A DNA stretch of 64,000 nucleotides from Wuchereria bancrofti. Lineage: Eukaryota; Nematoda; Chromadorea; Rhabditida; Onchocercidae. This document shows, piece by piece, positions 28,908 to 39,751 of this stretch (positions are counted from its first letter, which is position 1; each line of letters starts with the position of its first letter). Both the position numbers and the translations under genes were made by a program. The stretch is from the NCBI GenBank assembly GCA_005281725.1, contig SSBO01000012.1:8531099-8595098 (forward strand). Direction: 5' to 3'. The notes beneath the pieces are model-generated. The model was not told the origin of the DNA and ran no database searches. It saw nothing but the letters and a program-made list of their open reading frames with translations.

Positions 28908-29030
28908 ATGAAAGCAGATAGCGTGAATTCTAAATTTGGTCGGCAGTATTTCTTTGGATTGGTTGGACAAGCCTACAAATCAGCAGGATTCAGAGGAGGT
29001 TATGGATATTTGTATGTTTCCGGATGGTAG
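28908..29030 (+). CDS. Candidate 40-residue ORF, Gly/Tyr-rich
   Basis: ATG at 28908, stop tag at 29028-29030. The peptide begins MKADSVNSKFGRQYFFG and contains YKSAGFRGGYGYLYV. Codon use looks more coding-like than the AT-rich flanks. A cggcag acceptor inside (ending 28947) could start an exon instead, making it an alternative last exon of the acetyltransferase or of another gene. It has no signal peptide and no dibasic processing sites, so a neuropeptide precursor is unlikely. Function unknown; it may be chance. Confidence 0.25.
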   Translation: MKADSVNSKFGRQYFFGLVGQAYKSAGFRGGYGYLYVSGW

Positions 29031-29365
29031 CTTTATAAACGGATTTGTTTTCTTTTATATGTTAGTGTCATAAACGGAGTTGTTTTTATTATTATGATGA
29101 AGTTCCTTTTTTGATGCAACTTTTTTTCTCTCGTTTTACCATAATATAAATATATGCTTCGCTATATGAACGCTTTGTGTGAACTTTCCCTGATTGTGAG
29201 TTCATATTTTCTAAACTTTTTTTCAACACAAACTGCATATTATATACACTCAGTGAATCATTCTTGCGTAAATTCAGGACTTGATTATTTATCTTAATAT
29301 CATGTACTATATATTTCGAATGGTTTTTGGAGATGTTTTAAATATTTTGGTATTCAAAATTCAGG

Positions 29366-29870
29366 ATGCCACATAGATCTTATCTTTTTTTACTCTCCTG
29401 TTTCGCTTTGATTCGTTGCTTCGAGCAGTGGAAAAAGAAAAACAGTGTTCCAGTCTTATTTCATTATTCTAGGATAAACTCTTCATCCGATCAGAATAGA
29501 ATCGTAGATTTGAAACAGGTAATGTTCAAAATCTATAACGTAGGATTTATTAGTTTGTTTTAGCCATTTTGTTTCTGAATTATGAATTCAGTGTTAATTG
29601 CTTCAAGTGTGTGGAGTCGTATTTACTGTGTCGTGCTTTTTTTGAAATAATTTATGGCGACTTGCTGCAATGCATACTTTCAAGACTCCTCACATTTTTC
29701 AGCAGGTAAAATGTCAAATGTTTTAGTGTACATATATATTCGTTGGACTTCTTTGGTCAGTTTTTATAGCCCTGAAATCCAAAAATACAAGACGTCGTGG
29801 GGTATGTAGATGTGAAATTACTAAACATTGCTCATTTGAAATGTGTTTTGATAATTGGACAGTGTATTGA
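29366..29870 (+). CDS. Candidate small gene: signal peptide plus membrane segment
   Basis: Proposed exons 29366-29518 and 29727-29870, 98 residues, stop tga at 29868-29870. The first ATG sits one base after an acceptor (aaaattcag), as in the trans-splice context of neighbouring genes. Exon 1 begins with a hydrophobic leader (SYLFLLSCFALIRCF) and ends at a good donor (cag|gtaatg). Exon 2 starts after gttttag, is in phase, and encodes a membrane-type segment (YIFVGLLWSVFIALKS) followed by a basic stop-transfer-like NTRRRG and a Cys-containing tail. A gtatgt donor at 29802 could splice away the tail to an exon I cannot find. There is one Asn-glycosylation-like site (NSSS). I recognise no family. 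Lying 669 bases downstream of the acetyltransferase on the same strand, it could be an independent gene or a downstream operon member. Confidence 0.4.
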
Positions 29871-29873
29871 TTA

Positions 29874-32850
29874 TGGTGGTAATGGTGATGGTGTGGAGGT
29901 GGGGGTTCTGTTGGACGACCTTGACAATACGTCATCTGACCGATGGTATAGGTGAAAGACCAACCCAAACAATTTACCTGTCTTCATCTTTCTCTTCCCC
30001 TACCCATCTGTCAAGCTTCTATCGACAGTACCGACATAAGGAATAGGAAAATAATGCCATCGATACATCTTTCTGATCTCTCCCCTATTTGGTTCATTTC
30101 ATCTGCAATCAATGAAAGTTTCATCTAACATCTCTCCCTACCTTTGCATTGAGAAATTGGTCTCCTCCCTTCTCTCTTGTTGACCCCGTAAGTTCATACC
30201 TCCGCAATGGATGTTTTTCAATACCTTCAGACAGTTTAACACTAATGCATTCGATTCTCCTACATTCCATACATTTATCTATGTATTGGCTGTTCTCTTG
30301 TTGAATGCACCATTTTGTTTGTTTTTTTCCTCTTTCCATGAGAGACCTCGTGATAAGAAATGTAAATTTGTAAATAATTGAATCAAAATTCTGTAAAATT
30401 CGAGAAAAGAAAAAGATACTTCTGAATTGTGGGAAAGTTCACTGGGGGAAACTGACCAGGGAAAAGGTTTCTTCAGACGTGATGCAAGAAATCGAGAGAT
30501 ATAGAGCCTCGGGGTGGTAACGGCTTGATCACTGGGAAAAGATGAATATAAGAAAAGTACTGGATCTATTTGAGAAAGTTTAGTAATTCACGTAGCATAA
30601 AAGCTTAAAAATCAATATTGCTGAAAGTAGTTGTTTAATTCTTTTTAGAAAAAAAAAACTAGAAATTTTTTTTGAAATAAAACTTTAGATGGAAAATTTA
30701 ACATTATTTATTGTTTGAGTTCAAATTAAATGAATTAATACTTGGCATGATCCATGTAAAAATATTACATTTGAATCAGTTAATTTGGTAACCAAATTTC
30801 AGTTTTTTCTTTTTTTTTTTTATAAATTAAGCTGTAAAAATTTTAACGAAATAACTTTAACTATTCTTATTTCTTACATTTGAGCAAGTTAAGCTTACCG
30901 CTTATTGAGCACTTACTCATATATCATTACATAAAATTTTGTTTAAGAATAATGAAGAAATGGAAATGAAAAAGCGTTAAAAAGTGGAGGTCATTATATG
31001 AAGAAGCTATTTAGGTTTTATGGTCACTTCACTATTAAATTCAAGATGAATATACGGGACTGAAGATGAACAAAAACAGTTGAATGAAGTGAATAACAAA
31101 ACTCTGAAAAGGCATATAAAATTTTCTAAATGTGATTATTTTAAAAAGAGAGGTGTAAATGGGTGCAGAGGTATGTACGGTTGGGTATGCGCGGGGTATG
31201 TTGAAGGGAATCATCTGAAAACGAGTTTTTCTGCATAGCTGAATGAATTCATCAATTTGATCCTCTTCCCTCCCGATGCAAAGATATATTTCGTGTCACC
31301 TAACATGCCTATTGCTTTTCTTTCATATTCATCTCATCTATTACCCTCATTTTAACACTTATTTCAATTCATTTCCTCTGTTTCTTTTTCTGCCTTTTTC
31401 TTAATTTCGTTATAAAAAAATTAAAATGTCATAAAATGCATTGGGGAAAATTCAAATTTAAATATTTGGATGAAAAAATAATATCCTATTAACTTTTTGA
31501 TAGAATTGTTAGAAGTTTACTGTTTTTGCAGTTTGTTAATCATATGATTTTAAATGTTATGATAGATGATGGTAATAACTATGGTATTTTTACTAATGTA
31601 GGAAAAATACAAAATAAATATGGTATAAATTAAATTAATTTTCTTTTTTTAATGGATATTTAAGAAGCAAATCAATTTGTTTTTTTTTCTTTTCTCATTC
31701 ATTTTATAATTTTTGATATATGAAATTGCTGCTGTCAACAGCTTAAATTTTTATTTCGTCGTCAATATTTATCCATAATGTGTCCTTTGTGAGAAAAGTT
31801 TTGGACTGCGATGACAGATATATTTCTGGAAAAGATACTTCTTTCTAATATCTTTTAATTATTGCCGACATTTTTTTTTCATGAAAAGCACTCATTTAGA
31901 AATTTGCTTTAAGATCAAGTATTTCTCACTTTAGTTCAGAAGATCTTTTAGCTAATATATAAAAATTGTACGTAATTGACAGGTATCAGCTTGTTTTAGA
32001 AATATATCATACCTATTAAAATGCAATTTATGATTATACAAATTAGCGAATATATAACTCAAAATCTATATAATAAGCAGTAGATGATGTACTGCAGATT
32101 ACTAAATACTAAATAATATATTTAATAATTAAACAAAAAAGTAAAGAAATACTAAATAATATATTTAAATAATTCACATATTGTTATGATTAATGAAATA
32201 TAAATGATAACAATATAAAATATTATGAATTACAACTAATAAAAATATGAAATATAAATGATAACGAAATAAAAATTAACATGCGATTATTCGATGACAA
32301 CCATTAATTTTAGCATTCGAAAATAGTTAAGAAATAAACTTCACATAATTCTTTCCACTAATATTCAGTGATTTCGTTTTTATTACCTTATTGCAATTGA
32401 TTTGTTCTGAATCTTTCTACATGACAAGTTTTTCTCGTAATCTGTTAGAATAGATGCAAAGCTATTTTTCATTTATTTCTCATACTTTTATGTTTTTCTC
32501 TGTATCATTCAAAATAGAAATTAAAATGCAAATGAAAGCTATGAAAAGCATGAAGTAAATTATTGATTAAAATAAGTCCAAACTAGAATTGTAGAAGTGA
32601 AATATGCAATATCGATAATCTACCAAATAAAATATTTGTATTATACAAGAAAAAAAAAAGAATTATTCATCCAAAATTGAGATAAAGTATGAAATAGTCT
32701 GAATAATATCATAAAATGTGAATTTAATATCATATTTTTGTTAGGAATTATTATTGATTAAAACAAGTCCAGAAAAGCAAACGTTCTTTCCACTCCTTCT
32801 AACTGATGGGTTGGGTTATTTATTTGTAGGCTTATCGTGTTATTTAACAA
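29874..32850. other. Intergenic, left part of gene desert
   Basis: 29.85-30.35 kb is less AT-rich and carries T/C-rich runs, perhaps 3' flank of the small gene. From 30.35 kb the sequence becomes very AT-rich with T- and A-runs. No exon, RNA gene or mobile-element protein is visible. Confidence 0.5.
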
Positions 32851-33154
32851 CAGAAGAGAATAAGTAACACTTTTGTCAAAATGGTTGGTTCACCAATTTC
32901 TCCTTCTTCCTTTTTTTTTTCTTTTAATCTTTTGAAATGATATGCATTGAATTTGATTATCGAATAAGATGATAGCTAAAGTTTTGCGTACCAAATGACT
33001 AATCTTTGGAAAGGGTCGTGTCATGTAGGAATGTTGTTGAAAAAGAGGTTTTGTATTTAATTTTTTTTTTTTTCGAAAGAGAGAGAGGGAGACAGAAAGA
33101 AAGAGAAATTGGTGAACCAGTCATTTTGACAGATGAATTACTTATTCTCTCCTG
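32851..33154. repeat. Fold-back inverted repeat
   Basis: Bases 32851-32910 and 33091-33154 are inverted copies of each other with a few mismatches. The best-matching core pairs tgtcaaaatg and ggttcaccaatttctc on the left with their complements on the right; agagaataagtaa also pairs. The loop is about 180 bases and includes T-runs. The transcript would form a long hairpin. It could be a non-autonomous fold-back element or MITE relic, or a hairpin RNA source. No transposase or target-site duplication was identified. Confidence 0.7.
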
Positions 33155-35033
33155 CTGATGAACAGCTAACAACCGCTTTGTGGGATGAGTAAGCCGTAAC
33201 AAAAGTCAAATTTCGAAAATGTTTTTCTTTTTTTTCTGTGCATTTATGTGATTGAAGGAGGACAGTAATTTAAATCCTGATACTTGAAAAGTTTTAGACT
33301 AATTTTACAAATCTATATTTTTTCTTTTTGTGCTTATTTATTGTATCTCATCATTCTGTATACGAAAAACGAAAAAATCTTTGGTACTTTTTAAAATTAT
33401 ATTATAAGATTTTCCAATATGAAATAGACTGAACTTATTGTCGGTTAAATTTATTAGACTATATTATTCATTTTCTTAATGCATAGTAAGTAGTCCAAAA
33501 GGCAGCAATAATTTTTATAAGTTTCTTTACAGTTAGTTTTATCCTAAGAAATGCTTCATTATGCAAGAAAAAAAAAACAAAAAAAAATTTCCATTGAATA
33601 CACAACGTTTTATCTAAATTAAAATTGCAGGAATGAAAATAACTTTATGCATTAATTCCTAAATCTTACTTCTTTTTCTTTTTGTAACTCAACTATTTAA
33701 AATATTATTCATGTTGATATATTAAAATTGCTTTTCTTTTTCCAGTTTCTAAATATTTTAATTATCTGTTCAATACTTTTTCTTCCTCTTCTTGAATCTG
33801 ATGATTTATCAGAATAAAATTGCAACTACGAATAAATTAATATTACTTTTTCAATAACAAAAGTATGACGGAAAAATAAATAATTGTTGATCTAAACAAT
33901 GATAAAACACAATTCATGCATTATATTATTTGGAAATTGTAACCAAAATTGCGACAACAACATTCTATTCATTTTATTTCATGTTCATTTTTGTTATTAT
34001 TTAATAATAAACTGAATTCTTGTGCTTTATAAACTCCAAAAAATTTTAAATTATAATATTAGATAACAAAAAACTATCAAATAATCATCATTAAGTTCAA
34101 ATTCTACATAATTATTCCATTTTTAATAGTAAGCAGTTTCATGATATGCATTTTTTAGTTCGCTATTTTCAAGGTTTATCTCTATATAAAGCATAAAATT
34201 CTCCGTATTATTTAAATTATCACTTAAACCTGCAATTATATATTATATATTTCAAAACGAAAAAAAATTTTTATCCTTATATTTTTATCTTCAAATATTT
34301 ACATAAAATGGAGATAAATAATTGGAATTGTTAGGATAGAGTATCGAAATACTTCAGAAATTTTTTTTAATGCTCTAATTGTTCACTTTTTTCTTTTTCC
34401 CTCTCGCTCTCCCTTTCTTTCTCTTGCAATTTAAAAAAAAAGAAAATTTCTCTTTAACGGTCTATGATAGTATAACATACGAATTTGTAATCAACGAATG
34501 CTTTGATCAAAGAATGTATGTCATTAAAGAATGCTTCCAGAATGTTACCTTTAATGGTGGCAAACTCACCTTCAGCTAACAAAATGCATCACAGTAATGA
34601 TTTCCCATTTTGTTATTCATTTAAAAATAGTGAAAAGCATCTATTTCAACCACAAATTGCAACTCCTTTTTTCTCTCTTCCTTTTTCTTTCCTCCTCTCT
34701 CTCTTTCTTCTCCTTTTTCTAAAATAATTTTTATTTAATTTATAATATCAAATTTGAAATTCTCATCATCATCTTTTTCTTTAAAGCATGAAATTATCGA
34801 TTTGTAATAAAAAACTTGATGAATTTGATGAATTTATTTTTCAAAAATGTAAACCATTGGATAAAAAGAATAAAGAAAAGACATTAATTACTGAGTAGGA
34901 GAATTTCGGTACTTTAGATATATTGAAACTCAGAACTTTGATACTGTCAATAAATTGTGTAACATTCTGGCTGATATGAATTTGAATTTGAAATAAGAAT
35001 GGAAATGTGACAGAGAGGAAGGTGAAAAGGACT

Positions 35034-35037
35034 ATTA

Positions 35038-35093
<56 letters not shown>

Positions 35094-35110
35094 TACTATT
35101 ATTATTATTA
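35034..35110. repeat. (TTA)n microsatellite
   Basis: About 75 bases of nearly perfect TTA/ATT trinucleotide repeat with one ACT interruption near 35091-35097, in the gene desert. Confidence 0.9.
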
Positions 35111-36797
35111 ATTTTTTTTTTTCTTTTTAATGAAACAATCGAATGTTTAAAGATTGAAAAAAAGACTGTTGGACTAATTATTAGAGAAAAGAAACAGAGA
35201 GAACTGGGAAGAAATTGTACAAAAAATGAGGATTTATTGCCATAAAGAGCTCTTGACTTCTAAAAGTTAAAAGATTTTAAGCTTTCTTTTTTGGACAAAA
35301 TCTTGATTAAAAATTGAAAAAAAAAACACATTCATAAAGAAAATAGTTGTTTGTAAAATTTCACTTTAAAAAATAAAATTAAGAGGAATTATTTTTTATG
35401 TTTGTTTGGTTTCTTCATTAAATATGCAAAATGAAACATTTCGAAATTTATTTGCTTCATAAAGAAAAATGGGGAAAAGAGCAAAAATTTGTCTCGAAAA
35501 TCTCGAAGAGAATGGATATGAAGTGTACATTTATTTTAATTAGCAATTAAATAGACGTCATTTATTCCTAGTAATATACGTTACGCTTAAAACAACAACC
35601 TATATATAGATAATGTTTAATTGTTCAACATTTAATAAGTAACAAGATATTATGATTAATTAGTGATATCCAATCATTATTTCACTATTATTTATTTACG
35701 AAATGAGTAAATGAAATACCAAAAGAAAAGTTAGCGCAATACCGGCAAAACCACTGCATAGCATTTAGCATCATTGATAATACCTTTATCTATTCTAATC
35801 CGTCCGATCGCTGTTTCAACTCGTTCTTCTCCTTCTCCTCCTCCTTCTCGTGGCATTTTTCTCTACTGCATACCACAGTCCTTTTCCTAACATCTCATCT
35901 TGCTGCATCAAATTGGCTTGCATTAATTTGTTTACTTTGTTGGTGAGAGTTACAAATTAGAGAATGATTAATGATTTAACAACTGGTGGAAATGGATAAG
36001 TGAAAAATTTTCCAATTTTAATGAAATGAAATATTCAAATTTGCTAATATATATATATATATATATGATCGATCATTTTCACACGTTTTGTTAACTTAAT
36101 GGAAATTTTCAACTAATGATTTGATATTTTCATTTGGTTTTGCTCAAAAACATTTTAAAAACATTTCAATTCCTTTTTGTTCTATATTGCTTTTAACATT
36201 GTTGTTTCTTCTCGAGAAGCAATATGGACATAAATTTCAAAGGATGTCTTTCTTTTTTTTTCCTCTCCTGGTTGCTAAGTAACACTAACCTTGTCTTAAT
36301 CGATGAATATCTGAATAGTCAACATCAAAGTCAAAGAGTTTTCTATCTGCCACTCTTATTGCTTTTCTTGCAATTATTTAAATATGCTCATCATATGTCA
36401 CATTTATACAAAACAAATAATGCCTTTATTGAATTGGTGTCGACGATGATTTATATTCTAATAGTGACGCGTGCCATATTTTGATTTCGAGAATTATTTT
36501 GCCATATTTTCGAAATTCACTCACTATATTCTCGAGAATCATTCTGCCATTGCTCCAAATCCAGTTCAGTTTATTTTTTGTTCAAACAATAATATGAAAC
36601 ATTTTTTTCTTCTCTCTCTCCCTTTTTAATTCCCATGTTTTTTTCTCTTTTTCATTTGAAATGTGAGATTTGTTAAATAGATTGACAGGAAATTTCTCGG
36701 TAACAAACACATTATTAAAACATCTCATAAATGTTTTGCTTACGATAATACCTACTCATCAATTAGTGGTATTTCATATTGTATCAAACAATTTTTC

Positions 36798-36844
36798 ATG
36801 AATTGGACTGCTTAAGTCCAATCCATGAATTGGACTGCTTAAGT
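36798..36844. repeat. Tandem 21-base repeat
   Basis: Two identical copies of a 21-base unit (catgaattggactgcttaag plus t) at 36798-36818 and 36824-36844, separated by five bases (ccaat and its phase). Each unit with the following bases can also pair attggact with agtccaat as a small hairpin. Confidence 0.85.
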
Positions 36845-37498
36845 TGTAAATTCCTTAAATTAAATTTTCGAGATTTCAAACATCTGTTCTCTGTTGTTTT
36901 CATTTATTATTTGATGCATCATACAACAATGGTACGGTGACATTTTAAATGTTTGTACAACTGTTGAATTTATATTATACCATTTTTCTATTCTTTGTTT
37001 TATTAATCAAGAAATTGAAAAAGAATTTATACAGCAATTTTTAAAGCATAAATTTAGATATTTCTTCAATGTTTTAAAATAATTTTCAAATTTTCTTTAA
37101 AATTTTTATTCTATTTGCATTTGTTACATCAAATTTTCTCTCATTTCATTAATACTTGCATAAATTACTAGCGAATTGAAAAATACTTCACGCTTAAACC
37201 AATTAGTTAAATTTAACAATGCTTGAAATAATCAAAAAAGTTTACGCCGAAATTTTAAGCGAAAACGAATGATTGAGTGTATGGCTATTAAAAAATTTCT
37301 TTCTTTCTCTCTCTACCTTGTAAAGATAGCATTGTCCAGGATAAGAGACGATGAATAGAGATCAAAGGAAGAGGAATGCTATTTAGCGTTACAGAATTGA
37401 AATTACAAAAAAAAAAGGGAGAATTTGTATAAATTGCCGGATGTGTGACATCAGTTTGGACGGATCTGTCATTGTTATGTTTCATAATATTAATGGAT

Positions 37499-37561
37499 TA
37501 CATACACACATACACATACATATATGTACACACATACGTACACATAGACATGTATATATAA
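37499..37561. repeat. CA/TA-rich microsatellite
   Basis: Imperfect alternating purine-pyrimidine stretch (acacat, acatacat, tatatgta, gtacacat words) of about 60 bases. Confidence 0.75.
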
Positions 37562-39740
37562 ATCCTTGTACAATTCTTTGTCCTCATGCAACCTCAATTT
37601 ACCGGGCTAATTTTAGGATATGTCTACTTTGTCACATACCTTCCCTTTGTCCCTATTCCTTTTCCCATTCCTCCGTGTCTCCTCTAGTTTTATGCTCAGT
37701 TTACTTTTCGCATTAATATTTTCTTCCTTATTTCTTTATTTTACTCCTTTTGTCTTATTCTTTCCATAAGATTTTAGCAATGTAAAAATTTTTCAGAAAT
37801 TTTATATAAATGAAAACAAGCATACATCTAATATGTTACACTTTACATTATTGTTGAATAATTAATTGTAGTAATGAAGAAGTAAAAATTTTTAATTATA
37901 AATTTAATTAGAATGAAAATAAAAAAGAAAGGAAGAAAAATACATGGAAAGATAAATCTTTTCTTCTCAACTTTACTTTTTTCTTACTTTTCTGAATTCT
38001 TTGCAGCATTTAATTTTATTTTAGGAATGGAAACAGGAAAAAATGAATTATAATTAGTTTCTTCGTTCTCATTGTAAAAGTTTCATTTGATTTTGTTTAG
38101 TAATTTATAGTTATATTGTAACAAAATAGCTGCTTCTTTTACTTTTCGTCTCTTTCATTGGTTTGTCTTTTTTTTTTTCCATTTTTCATTTTCTTTCTTT
38201 TAATTAATATTACATAATTGATGCTCTTTTAATTTCTTCTTTTTTCCTAAAATTAAATTCGAAATTCCAGCAAATTTTTTGTTGAAGTTTTTTTAATTGT
38301 TCTTTTTTTAAGGCAAAATCAAATTAAGAAAAGTTTTATGAATTTACACAACTTTTAATTTCAATTTATAATCTTCTGTTTTTTTTCCTTCATTTTCTCT
38401 CTTGTTTTTCTCTTTTTGGACATATTTGTTTATTTATTTATTTATTTATTTTTTCTGTAATTTCAAAATTTTAAAGATTGCTACAGTTTTATAACGGCAT
38501 AAACTAATAGTCATATTTGTAGCATACATATTCCTCCGTTACCATCTATTTTATTACTCATCTTATATCCATCATTCATTATTTCTTCCAGAATACAATT
38601 AATTGGTTGTTCATTTGATCACAACAACAATTACGAATAAGGAAAATAAAAATTATTTTAAGTTTTCTCATTAAAATGCTTTATGATAATTTCAACAATT
38701 TTATTAGTCAAATTAATTGATTATTTATTTCATTTTAAATCGAAAAACTCGGAAAAAAGGGAAAGAAATATTCATTTGAATTTGTTTTATGTAATTGACC
38801 AAATTTATCTTTAGAGTTATTACTTTGTTTTCAGAATTTAAGGCAATAAAAAAAATAAATAAATAAATTGATAATTGTTTGGAAAAAAAAGTCTTCGAGT
38901 CTTCGGTAGAGAACGTTTTAGTAAAAGAGAAAAAAAATCTGTAATATAGGTCATTTTGTGAATGACACTGTGTGACTTAAATTTAATATGAGTGCAAAAA
39001 TCAACTGCGCATTTTTATCAATGTTGTTAAATTTAGTGTAATTAGTTTTGACATATAGAATCTATTACAATTATAATTGTTGTTGTTTGCTTATGAATTA
39101 GGACAAATGTTGGAGAAAAAATTATTCTTGTTTGTTATTTCTTGATTAGGTTAAAATTCCAAACTTTATTTCAATTCTAAATTATGTAAAATTTTATTCT
39201 TTTTTCGTTTTCTTCTTTAAATTTAATTTTTACTTATAATTATTACTATTTTAAATACAAAAATTTCCAACCCTATGACTGTAAAATATTCCAAATTTTA
39301 GTTAGTTTATCGTTATTTGATAATGAGGAATTATTTTATCAACATTAATTAAGAGTTGTAAAAAATAAATTGTTGCGTGGCTTTTAGTTTGTTGTTGATC
39401 TATGATTGAGAAGTAAAGAGTCATGTGATCTCTGAATGTTGTGTACCGAATGTTTTATGAGTGACCTAACTTTTCAGGTTCCAAAACTCTCTTATCTACT
39501 GATATTATCGTTAATCATTACTGTACTTACCTTAAATTTCTATTTATCATTTTTATAATATGTTACTAGATAATTTTAAATGAGGAATTACTTTGACAAT
39601 GCAAAAACTATTAATGTAGATTTACTATAACAATTCCAACCTTATCGAATAGAAAAATAACAGTCCGATCGAAAATAATGCTATTATTTTTAAGTTTGAT
39701 TTATATATGCTAAATATTGATTATGAAAATAATGTAATGA

Positions 39741-39751
39741 ATTAATTTTAG
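39741..39751 (+). promoter_or_regulatory. Probable spliced-leader acceptor
   Basis: attaattttag directly abuts the receptor ATG at 39752. With no in-frame exon recognisable in the preceding 10 kb, a trans-splice site is the simplest reading; an ordinary intron acceptor is the alternative. Confidence 0.6.

Larger units (their letters stand above)
33155..39740. other. Gene desert upstream of the DB/Ig/FN3 receptor
   Basis: About 6.5 kb of AT-rich sequence with microsatellites and homopolymers. Short ORFs (for example 36224-36484, Leu/Phe-rich) reflect T-richness and lack splice or domain support. Any promoter or upstream exon of the receptor gene would lie here, but none is recognisable. Confidence 0.5.

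Noticed and set aside
36224..36484. 86-codon hydrophobic ORF starting with ATG
   Set aside because: T-rich sequence naturally gives Phe/Leu codons; no splice context, no domain, no neighbouring exon.
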